Shown here piece by piece: positions 34,001 through 46,000 of a stretch of DNA of 64,000 bases. The position numbers were made by a program, and so were the translations under genes. Location of the stretch: contig CM026423.1 of NCBI GenBank assembly GCA_014871385.1, forward strand, positions 359,475 to 423,474, given 5' to 3'. This stretch comes from Ceratodon purpureus (lineage: Eukaryota > Streptophyta > Bryopsida > Pseudoditrichales > Ditrichaceae). The notes under the pieces were generated by a model, which made no database searches, was not told where the DNA came from, and saw only the letters and a list, made by a program, of their open reading frames with translations. The stretch's first letter is position 1. Each line of letters opens with the position of its first letter.

Positions 34001-37000
34001 TCCAAGGTGACGGAGCCAGAGTTCATTGAAGAATCTGAAGATGAAGACTCTGAATCCGAAGGTATGCCCTTCTAACTCCACTTAAATGAAAGTGTTATAT
34101 TATATACTTCACATTGTATTTCAGTTGTTATATGAACCTAGTGAATGGAAAGTGCGTGATTTGTCCACAGGGTTTAAAGTACTAACTGTTCATGTGTGAA
34201 TGTGTCAGAGAAATGTCCTGATCTATCTTCGAATTCGGGGACTACAGCAAGTGGCAGCAATAGTGAGAGCGAAGGGAGCGATAATGAAGACAATGAGGGA
34301 GAAAGTGGCCATAGTCCCCAGGTTCTGCAGGTACAGGACGACAGACCAATAGAAGATAATGGGCTGAGGTTGGACATCGAGAAGAAGTTTAGGGATGAGG
34401 GGCTGATCCAGAGTCCACCCGTTCACGTGGTGGCCAAAGAAGACATACAAACCGATGAAGGCCCTTGTGAAGACGACCCGAGGAGTGACGCGGGTGAGGA
34501 AGGTGTGCGAAGACGTGACATAGGCTTAGGGTCCGGGGAGGTTAAGAGAGATAGTGACATGGAGTTGGACAGTGAGATAGAAGGAGGAGGGGAGACTAAG
34601 TGTAAGGTAGGGGGGGATGTACATCACTATGGCAGAGATGCGTCAAACTTGACGTAAATCCACACTATCCTGAATTAGTGTGGAAAAAATATCCAATTAA
34701 ACATGGCGCGCGTCAAGCGTTTTAACGTGAAAAAGTCACCAATAACGTCACTGCGTCAAAGAGGATATGGGTGAAACGCGAATAAAATTTATACGTTCCA
34801 AATAACGGCATCACGTTAAATTAAACGGACACGTTCCTGTTGGGCAGTAAATTTTTCACCTACTTTTTTACCTCAAGGAACTTTAGATAAGACTAAATAT
34901 AGTAAGTCTCCACGTCAGCACGTTTCTTATAACAGGAAGGACGTCAATCTTAACAGGTGCTACGTTAAAATGTGTTAAAAAAAACGTAACACATTGACTG
35001 ACGTGGAATGAGTGCGCTGACGTGGAATGCTTGAAGAGTCAATGGCTGACGTGGAAGGTAGTTTTGACTATGGTTGACCATAGTAGTATCCAGAGCAGCG
35101 CGTTTCTTATAACATTGAGGCGTCATAGGTAACATGCGCCACGTTCAAGTGTGTTAAAAAAAACGTACCGAGAAGTCTGACGTGGAATGACTGTGCTGAC
35201 GTGGAATGCATTGTAGGGTGATAGGCTGACGTGGAAGGTTTAGGGTTTGACCGGTCAAGTAATGTTTGAGAGCCCGGGGGGGCTGTCAACATTGACGTGC
35301 GCGTTTCTTGTAACGTAATAGTGCGTTCAGATGTGTTACAAAAAACATGACGAACCTATTTGACGTGGAATGCGAGCCGTGACGTGGAACGTGTGCGTGG
35401 ATGGGTTGGCTGACGTGGAATGCAGTATTTGACCAGCAATATTTAATTTGGGAGACTAGGAGGCATTGACGCATGTGTTTCTTGGAACAGGAAGTGTGTT
35501 AAGATGTGTTACAAAAAACGCGACACTACATATCTGATGTACCGCGCATGTTAGTTGAAACAGATACTGCGTTAATAGTTGTTACAAAACACGTCCAGAC
35601 ATTTATGAAAATGTAACACAGTATGGAATTCATAACGACATTGTAGGAAGCCTAATCCTCTGATGTAAACTCACTATCAGATGAATCACCCAGGATCTGG
35701 TCGTCATCCTCATCACTTCCCTCCCCTGCCACTGGCTCGCCTTCCTGCTCTTCTACAAAGGACCCGTAAGCTGAGACGTCTGAATGTGAAGGCTCTCCTG
35801 TGCACAGCTCTGTGTTATTGGCATGTGGTGAATTTGAGCCGGGTAATTGTGCCTCTGCATCGTCGTATTCTGCAGCAAAGGCACGACCTCTGCGGCTGCC
35901 TCGAACATTTGCCTTGCACACCACTTTCCATGGCCCCTGGTCCGCCATAAAAAACACTTGATGTGTGTGAATGGGGAACGCGAAAGAGTGGGGACCCAAA
36001 GGAAGAAGGCAGTTTGCCGAAAAATTCATGGACAGAAATCCATGTTGATCCCGCTTCATTGTTGGTGAAGCGCCTCCCATTTTTCCTTTCACCCAGGAAC
36101 AGAGAAGAACAACGACACACGTGCTCCTATACTCTAATTCCAGTATTTCTTCAACCCAACCTACATACTCCTCTGTCTCTTCTCCTGCGTCGTCGGTGAA
36201 TATTGCATGTACTCCACTGTCCATAGAAGTCCTAGAAGCTTCAACTGAGCGACAGCGGAGGTGCATGCCGTAAGCCTTCATTGATCGATAAGCAGTTGCA
36301 ATCAGCGAGGGGGGTCTCGACAGATCATAAGTGGTTTGATCGATGGTCCGAGAGCGTGTTCTCCGATCGGCTTCAACGGTTTGTTTCAACCAATCCGGAA
36401 ATGGGGCCAAAGGCCTCAACTGTGAAGGAATGTCTGAGGAATTCCGTCTTCTTCGTCCACGTCTTGCGCGATTTCTCAAGCGGCGTTCTGTGCTCCTGGA
36501 ATTCTGCTCTGCTTCATACACCCTGCGGTGTGCAAAATGCATTAGTAGTGCGTGCAAACATGAAAAGGACTGACCAAGGTCCGTGCAATTCACTATAGGA
36601 AAGCATTGGGGAAAATGACGTAGTTTAACGGGACATTTTAACGCATTTTCTTGTTTTAGGAGTGACATAGTAGTCACCAAAGACAAGGACTGTAACGCTG
36701 TCCTGAATGTACACGTTACTAAAAACGTTGCATACATGTTAACCCACGTTTAATCACGTTTAGGCACGTTAAATCACGTTCAGGCAAGTTAATCCACGTT
36801 CAGACATGTTAAACTGTAAGTAAGATTCCGGAAATGCTATTATCGTGGAGTATATATGATTGTACCTTCTGTAGTACTGAAGTGTACCAGCATTTCTGAT
36901 CACAAAGTTGTGAATCCAGTCACGGAGAGTCCGAGACATAGGGCGTCTTATTCCCTTGCCCTCTACCATCTCATCATACATTGACTGCTCTTCGTTTGCA

Positions 37001-40000
37001 TCCCAGACTCTTCGAGATGTAGCCCCGTAGCGTTCCATATACTCTGAACAAAATCCGAGGGTTTCTTCCATATAATACGCCTCTGCCATGCTACCTTCTG
37101 GATTCTGCTTCAAATGCACATAATCCTTAAGGGTCTTCATGTATCGCTCCATTGGATACATCCAGCGGGTGTGAACTGGGCCGCATATAAAGAGCTCCTC
37201 CATGAGGTGCACAAATAGGTGCGTCATGATGACCATAGATCCTAGAGGAAACTCTCGCTCAACCATGCAAAGCGTCTCATTTGCGTCTTCAGTGTACTCT
37301 TTTTCTTTAGACATATCCACTGAGCCACTGCACAGGCGTCGGAATACTCTGCTGACCCTCATAATACACAGCCGAACGGCTGCGTTCATTTCAACATTCC
37401 GTAGTGAATTGGGTAGTATCTGAAAATTGACATGATGTAAAGGATTATTTTCCAGAAATAAAGATTGAGCTCATATTGCCATCATGTTAAATTATACGCG
37501 CACCACATCAGAGCTGCGTCAAAAAGGACGTGTTTTAACGCGAGTTTTAACAGTTTCCTTTAACGTAGATATTTTGGATCATTGAAATGAATATTCAGAC
37601 GAAAAGAAATATCCACATCGTGAGGTAGCATTGCCACATTAAACAGTTCTGAACGCAAAGTTGGTAGAAGTTAACGTGAACTTAAATTACCTGTTGCATG
37701 AGGATGTGAAAGTCATGGGATTTCAGAAGCCTGAGTCTCCCGTCAGAAACTCGTTTATGAATTGCGGAAGAAAAATTTGTGGGCACCCTTGTTGATGCTA
37801 TCACAGCAAGCATGTCTGCCTTCGCTTGGGGAGAGAGTACGTAGGGCGCATGCGGCATGAAGAGTCGCCCGTCTGTACCGTGTGTTCGTCTCAGCCATAG
37901 GTCAGGCCTGACTCCCATGTCTTTGTAGTCCTGCCGTCCTCGTGGAAAATCCGTCTCTCCAAACAACGTCTTGACTATGTTTTCACATAGGTTTTTCTCG
38001 CAGTGCATGACGTCCAGTGTGTGTCGTATGAGCAAGTCCTGCATCACATTGAATATGTTCATGGGGCTGTAAATAATTTGTATGTATCCGAGTTGGAAAA
38101 CAACCGTAGCGATCTAAAGCGAGGAAAAGCTTTCAGCAGTCAGTTGGTCACGTTTATTGGGACGTTGAATAACACAATTTGACGTCAACGCATTTCTAGA
38201 CGAGCGCGTTTCTTATAAACGTGAATGACTGTTTTCACTTGTTTTATGGTGTATCTCCCATGTTTAGTGGGATGCCTAGTGACAAAGAAAGACGAGCAAG
38301 ACATGAAACAGAGCAACTCAGAGCGCTCACCTTCCAATACGGGAGAGTAAAGAGTATTGAAAGCCTTTTCACCCCGTGCGTCCTCACTGGATCCTCTGGA
38401 CCCTCTGCCCTTCCTCCCAAGGCAAGGTATGACTCCCTTTCTGCTGCAAACTGTAAAACATCTTCGCCAGACATTCTCGAATTGGAAACCTCCTTCTCTT
38501 GAAGCCCATTGAACCGCAGGTCTTCACGAAAAGCATGGTCCTCTGGAAGGCGCTGGCGTGCACCTACGTACACTATCTTCTCACCTTTGGGGCCTCTAGC
38601 GCTTCTAGAAACAGTGTCTGGGCCGCATACGGTGCAAGCTTTGTATCCTATAGTTTGCTGTCCAGAAATCAAACCATAAGCAGGATAATCTGAAATAGTC
38701 CATAAAAGTATACCCCGAAGAGTGAATCTTCTTTGCACGTCTTCAGCTGAAGCGTCTATCGCTTCTACTCCCTCCCATAGCTGCTGTAATTCTTCCACTA
38801 GAGGAGCAATGAAGATATCTAAATTCTTGTCTGTTGGAGACTCCTTGCCGGATATTAAAATGCTCATCATGATGAAAAACCGTTTTGTCACCAACCACGG
38901 TGGCAGGTTGTAAATAACCAAGAGAACAGGCCACGTTGAATGTGAGGTACTTCGAACCGAGAAAGGGTTCACTCCATCAAGTGACAGTGCCATGCGTACG
39001 TTCTGGTTTTCCGCTTGAAATGTGGGATCTATGACTCCAACGTGTTTCCAAGCGGGGCTGTCAACTACGGTCTCCATTACAATCTCACCATCGCTGTTCG
39101 TGGTCACCCCACGCTCTGAATGCCATTTCAGGAGCTTTGCAATTGCGGGAGACCCAAACATGCGCCTCAACCTCGGAATGAGGGGAAAGTGTCTTATAAC
39201 CTTCATCGGAGCTGCCTTTGTACCTTCTCTGTATCTTCCTTTTCCGCAACTGGGACACGATTCTAGATCGCTGTGTTCTCCTCGAAATAAGACACATCCT
39301 GACGGACAGGCATGTATTACATTGTATGCGAGTCCAAGTGCCTGCAGCATCCTCTTCGCTTGGTAATGGTTTGCAGGCAACACATTATCTTCTGGAAGCA
39401 GCTCCACTGTCAGATAGTGAAGCAGCTCAGTTTCGAAGTTCCGACTCACTCCATGCGTGGTGCACAATGTCATCAAAACGACCACTGCTGAAATCAAGCT
39501 CACAGAACTGCCTGGATAAAGTGGGCGTGAGGCCTCTGCAGACAATAATTCCAAAGCCTCAACTGTGGGGTCAGGTAAATCTGCGGGATGTTCATCGTCT
39601 CTCTCCATGTTCTCAGAGTCCCGTGTCAGCTCTTCTAACTCTTCAGCGGTTCTAATGGCGTCCTCAAACTGTTGCTGTACATCGTGGAGGCCATGTGGTT
39701 CACAATCTGGGTCTTCGGGTGGAATCTGCTCAAACTCTTCCTCATTGCTGCAGACATTGTCCTCTGTCCATTCCTCGTCGCTGTAGTACCAAGCCCCACG
39801 CTCTGGGTACCCCCCTGGAGGATCCCCGCCAATCATGGAGTGGTTCAGAAATTGGTCGCGGCCATAAGAGGTGAGATGCCGTGTTATAGCACGCACAGGC
39901 AGACGTCGGCCTCCATGACAGTATGTGCACGGGCATGACCATCTCGTTATTGGAACATCCCTAGTTGCAGCAAACTGAAGTTCATGGCAATGAATAATTT

Positions 40001-43000
40001 CCGCAGTTGATCTCCATTTGCGTCTCCGATTGGGGGATACCATGGCTGCACGCAAGGCAAATAGAGGTTAGCAATTTGAGTTCCTGGGTTTAGTGATGTT
40101 AATGTGTGTTTTCAGATGACGTTTAGCAACGTTTCAATTGACGTTGTGTCTTGTTTGAGATGACGTTCAGCAACGTTTCTGATGACGCTGTATCTTGTTT
40201 CAGATGACACTGTATCTGGTTTCAAATGACGTTTTAGGAGAACATAGAGATTATTTCAAGTGTCCCTAAACATATAGCACAAATGTTATAAAATACATCC
40301 GTTGAAGGCTCTGGATTTACAAACCTTACTACACAGGCTCTTTGCAACTTAATGATGTTATCCCTGTCCACTTTGGAGGACTTCTTGAAGACCGACCCAA
40401 AAAAACCGCGTAAGCTGCAAAGTTAAAGCTCTGTGTTAGTATAAATTCAGCGATTGTTGTTTGAGAACTCATTCAAATTCAAGATTTTAGAGTCTTCAGT
40501 TCACAATTAACAAACTCAGTGCTGCAATTTCATTCTGATACTACGAGTCAAACACCATTAGATTTAAGTCACCAAGTCAGAAATGTCTTGCGGATGATAG
40601 ATTATGAGCAGATGAAGTACTACTGAACATTCCATGGCTAGTGCATGTATTACAAACCAAAACCGAGCACATAATTGTGCATGGACATGACATGCATTGA
40701 GATTAAAAAAATAGATAGAGATTGTGAGTGATAGTTGAGTTAGTTGTTCTCCTATTATAATCGCGTTCCAAATGACGTTTCGTCTCGTTGCAAAAAACAT
40801 TACATCGCGTTTCTAATGACCATGCATTGCGTTTCAAATGACGTAAACTCACGTAATAACACGTTTCTGTAGACGGCACACAAAGGCGCAGAGTTCTGAA
40901 TGCAATCACGGAAATAGGGAATAATTACCTGGTCACCGCCGCCGTCACGGAAATAGGGCCCTCTACTCCACCTCACTTATGGCGGCCGCCATTCGCAATT
41001 GATCGTGATGATCCCTGCAGACATGGAGGCGGCTAATTCAGTTCCTCACTACGAACAGCTACGTGATGAGAGAATTACGAGGAACAGGATCGAGGTGGCA
41101 TTGCGTTTGAGAGAGGCATCAGGATCAGGACTTCTGCAACTCACTGTTTCCTAGTGCTCATGCAGGTTCCTCCATCAAGTCATCCAGTGCACCAGCCTTG
41201 AATCACGATCGAGGGAGACGGCAATCGGAGGAGTTCAATTCTGTGCCACGCCGAAGCACACGGCGGCGCCCAACTCTCGAGGCGACTCCTCCTGAAGCAC
41301 CGCAGCCGCCAACAAATCTGAGAGCTCTAGTAAGTCTCCTTGGATTATCTGAATTGTCTCCCTCTCATGTGTTCTCTCCAATTGCCCTGAGCGACTCTGA
41401 AAACCCTAGACCTAAACCCTAGTTGTGCTGACCCTGAATGGACTGTTCTATGTTCACAGACCCGTAAGCAAAGCAAGGAGTTGTTTGAAGCGTGGCGGCA
41501 GAGACCTTCTAGGGTTTATGCTAGACCCAATTCTACTTCAGTCCGAGCGCTGCGAGCAGCTCTTTCCGGGGAAGGGGTGAAGCGATCAGCGATGGAGGAG
41601 TAGGAGGACGACGGTAGGAGGGGTCGAAAGAGGAGTCGGAGCTTCGGAGGACGTGGGCGCGTGGAGCCCTCTTGGATGGACCGAGAGGCTGGTGAAGCAA
41701 TGCGTCCTCCGAAGCACACACACAGTGGAGGTGGTAGGGGTTCACCAGCACCTCAGCCACGCAAACCTGCAGGTAAGTTCTTACGCACGTGCATCCTTCC
41801 TTCTGGGAATTGCACTATACCTAAACCCTAAACCTTCGTGCTTCTCCCAATGCGTTTACTCAACTGTGTAGTCATTCGTGTCTAGGAAACATTATAGTGC
41901 GTCATCTAAAACGTGATGTAGTGTCTTCCGAAACGTAAGTCTCCACGTCATGAAAAACGTAACGTAACGTCACGAAAAACGTAATAGAAGGTCAACTTGA
42001 ACGTCACCGGAAACGTGATGCCAGGTCATTAAAAACGTGTTCTACCTTCATCTCTTCTTGTCATGTCTGCTGTCTACGGAAGCTTAGTTCTTGAGGTCTG
42101 TTTCGTTTCTTCAATACTCATATATTCTCGTCTTCTCGCTCCCATTTTGCTCCCTTGTTGTTTTTTTTTTTCTTCTTTATTTTTTTGGCTTTCTTCAGTT
42201 CAGTTTGGGCTCCGCCTCACATTCTCTGCCTTCGGGTTACTAGTTTCAAAATTCAGTCCTCTTCCATGTTGTTTTTTTGCTTTTTTTTTTCTTCTTTATT
42301 TTTTTGGCTTTCTTCAGTTCAGTTTGGGCTCCGCCTCACATTCTCTGCCTTCGGGTTACAAGTTAGTTGTGAGTGCTGGGTTAGTTTTATGTGCGAGGGA
42401 TTGGTTTAGAAGGGTGAATGCACTTGTTTGGTTGAGTGAAGTAGTCCTTTGTCATGTGTGTGCGTCATCTGAAACGTGGTAGTGCGTCCTCTGAAACGTG
42501 ATAGTGCGTTATCTGAAACGTGATGGAGTGTCTTTCTAAACGTGACGAAACGTCATGAGAAACGCACCACAACGTCAGATTGAACGTCACTCAAAACGCG
42601 ATGTTCTACCTTCATGTCGTCTTCACGCGTTTTTTGCGTTCTTCACTTCATTTTTTAAGCAGCCTCCTATTCTATGTCTGATCTCTGTACTTTCAGCGTT
42701 AGTTCAACCCCTATTTTTTTTTTTAATTTTTTTTTTTTCTTTTTTTTTTTTTTCTTTCCTTGGCTTTCATCACTTCATCTTTTGTTCAACCTCCCATTTC
42801 GTTTCTGATCTCCATTGTTTCAGATTTTGTTCCTCTTCTAATTTGCTTTTTGTTTTTTTTTTTTTTTTTTTTTTCTTTCCTTGGCTTTCATCACTTCATC
42901 TTTTGTTCAACCTCCCATTTCGTTTCTGATCTCCATTGTTTCAGATTTTGTTCCTCTTCTAATTTGCTTTTTGTTTTTTTTTTTTTTTTTTTCTTTCCTT

Positions 43001-46000
43001 GGCTTTCATCACTTCATCTTTTGTTCAACCTCCCATTTTGTTTCTGATCTCCATTGTTTCAGATTTTGTTCCTCTTCTAATTTGCTTTTTGTTTTTTTTT
43101 TTTTTTTTTTTTCTTTCCTTGGCTTTCATCACTTCATCTTTTGTTCAACCTCCCATTTCGTTTCTGATCTCCATTGTTTCAGATTTTGTTCCTCTTCTAA
43201 TTTGCTTTTTTTTTTTCTCTTTTTTTTTTCTTTTCTTGGCTTTCATCACTTCATCTCTTGCATCACACCCCGTTTTGTTTCTGATCTCCGTTGTTTCAGG
43301 TTTTGTTCCTTTTATGTTTTGCTCTCTTCTTCTTTTTTTATTTTTTTATTTTTGGCTTTCATCAAGTCTTCTGACTGCGTCCTATTTTACTCTCTTCTCT
43401 CTACTCTGTATGACTTGAATTTTTATCTCTTCTGTCTTTGTGATCCCGACTTTATTATTTTTTTAATTTTTTAATTTTTAATATTTCATTTATTTTCAAA
43501 TCAGTAGACACCGCGTTTCTCATGATTGTGGTTTCGGGTTTCTAACGACAGGTACGTGACCTTGCGTTCATATTGACATGACCTTGTGTTTTAATTGATA
43601 TGGATTTGCGTTTCTAATGACAGTTAATTGGCAGTGCACTTATGTGTGGTTTGAAAATGTAACACTCTTTCGATTTGGATGGTATGGTTGTGGTTGTAGC
43701 TTGGTCAAGTTCTGATTTACGTACCTTATAATTCTGTGTGTTCTGAATGTGAATCCAATTTTTTTAGTAAGTACTAAACCTATTTAAACCTGTAGGGTAC
43801 ATGAGGAGGATACCGGCTAAATCCAGCAGGCATTCGCTGGAGCACAGCGACGACCTTACTCCGCCATGGCGCGCTGCCAGCACGGACACATCTTCTGGGC
43901 ACGGCATCCACGGCAACAAAGGAAAAGGACCTGCATGGGCTGGGACTAGGACGGCTGCGCGCAGCTCCGGGAGTCAATCACTGGAGCAGTTCGAGGATGA
44001 AGAGATGGAGGAAGAGGAAGAATTCGAGGATGAGGACATGGAGGAATATGAAGACATGGAGGATCAAGAGGAGGAAGAGGATGACCAGCCTAAAGAGCCG
44101 CTGCGCATTAAGCTAGACCGTCGCGGGAAGCCGGTGGGCGCCCACGAGCCAACGTTGGGCAGGGAGCTCCAGAAGTTTGCAAGACGGTTAGATCCGACCG
44201 CCACTCCCTGCTGGCACGGACAGACGGTGGCGGCAAAGAGGGCGTTGCTTCAAAGAGTGCGGGCTGAATTCGAGTTCTACGGCGAGACAGACGAACTGAG
44301 TGAGAGCTGGTTCAACACCCGGATGTCGAGGTGCGTGACACGGGTCAAGTACCAACTCAACCAGCTCATCAAGCAGGGACATGGTCCGCCGGCCGACATA
44401 GCTCTGGAGCACTGGGAGAAGTTAGTGGAGCTCAAAGACGACCCAGCAGTGCAGGAGAAGTCGCTCATAATGTCGAGCATATCTCTTGGGAGGCCGTCCA
44501 AGAATGGTAACAATTGGACGCAGTCCTTAGCGGCGGTGTCGGCACTGGTAAGTTTCCCGCTTTCTATCTTGTCACTGTAACTTCTGAATTCATGATTGAT
44601 GTGTTCGGAGAGTCGTCAATTGGTAGGAAAGGGATGTTAAGAGACGTTTCACTTGACCTGTTCACTTGTGTCACAGCACGTTTAAATAAACATGTTTCTA
44701 TGTCATAATAAACGCATGTGACAGGTTTGTCATGTGATTGAGTTCTATGCGGGCTGAATTCGAGTTATCTATGATTTCTATGTATATGGTTTGTCATGGT
44801 TGTTGTTAATGAAATGACTATGGGAGAGAAATGGACGGAATGTGGGACTCTTGTGCAGAGTATTCAGCTTGGTCGGAAGCCAACGGACGAGGAAATTGCA
44901 AATGAGGTGAAGGCCATGAGGAAACGTGAGAGAGAGGAAGCCTTATTGGTGAAGAAGCAGAAGGCAGCAGAGAGTCGTGACTATGACCGTGGGAGGATGG
45001 AGAAGCTTGAGGACTTGTGTGCGGCCCAAGACGAGAGGTTGAGGAAAGTAGAGGACATGTTCTACCAGTTACACGCCAAGCTTCAACAGATGACCAAGCC
45101 GAAGGAGAAGAAGAAGAGGACAGCAGCCAAGGAGAAGAGCACGAAGAGAAGGACGGTGGACAAGGAGGAGGTCAGTGCAGCGATGGAAGACGTGGGGACA
45201 GCGGAGGCCTCAGAGGGCCGCACAGAGTCGGGGGACGCTCTTCAAGGCACTGGCATGGAGCCAGAGGAGGAGGTGGACCCAGATTCAGTGACAGGTAAGG
45301 AGGTCGCCGAAGCAGCTACCGAGGCAGGGGAGGGGGCGGCCATGGACCATGACGCTTCGGAGGGGGCGACCATGGACACCGACACAGAGCAAGTCAAGAA
45401 TCCAGGTACCGAGACAGGAGAGAGCGCCCCAACCCCCATTGCCCAGAGTGTCCACGAAGACTTGCTCGACTTCGACTCCATGACACAGGCACCCGAGAAG
45501 GAGAAGGTCCCCTCTGAAACAGCAAAGGAGCACCAGGTTGTGGAGACGATGGCACAGCTCTCCACTGACTCTGCTGCTCAAGATCAAGTATGAGATGGTT
45601 TCAGTTTCTTCCATAATTTAGTAGGATGTTTGAACTCTCTATATGGGCAAGCATTGGTTTCAGCAGTATCTGAAGTCCATCGTTTTTGAGTTAGCTATGT
45701 CACTAGCCTAGTGTCTACTCGGTAGGAACTCTGCCTCGAAATCTGTAGACCACTTTTTAGTTGATATTAGTTGCGTTTCGGATGACAGTACATTGCGTTG
45801 CAAATGACAGGACTTTATGTTCTTAATGACGTGACATTGCGTTTCGAATGACGTTACCTTGCGTTTTAATTGACGTGACCTTGCGTTTTAATTGACATGA
45901 CCTTGCGTTTAAAGTGGCATGAAGTTGCGTTTAAAGTGACAGGCGGCATGAGGGAGGCAGTCTACACATACGTGCTGCACCGAGTCTTTGTTAGTTCACT

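Noticed and set aside
33836..41603. TAG read as a sense codon (variant genetic code)
   Set aside because: Two in-frame TAGs are suggestive, but the MULE-like transposase ends in TAG at its expected C-terminus, and the other genes have no internal TAG, so nonsense mutations or model errors are likelier.
42063..43474. Phe/Ser-rich multi-pass membrane-like proteins
   Set aside because: Poly-T and the 120-bp repeat create these frames, and the region is an intron of the TNP1-like gene by phase.
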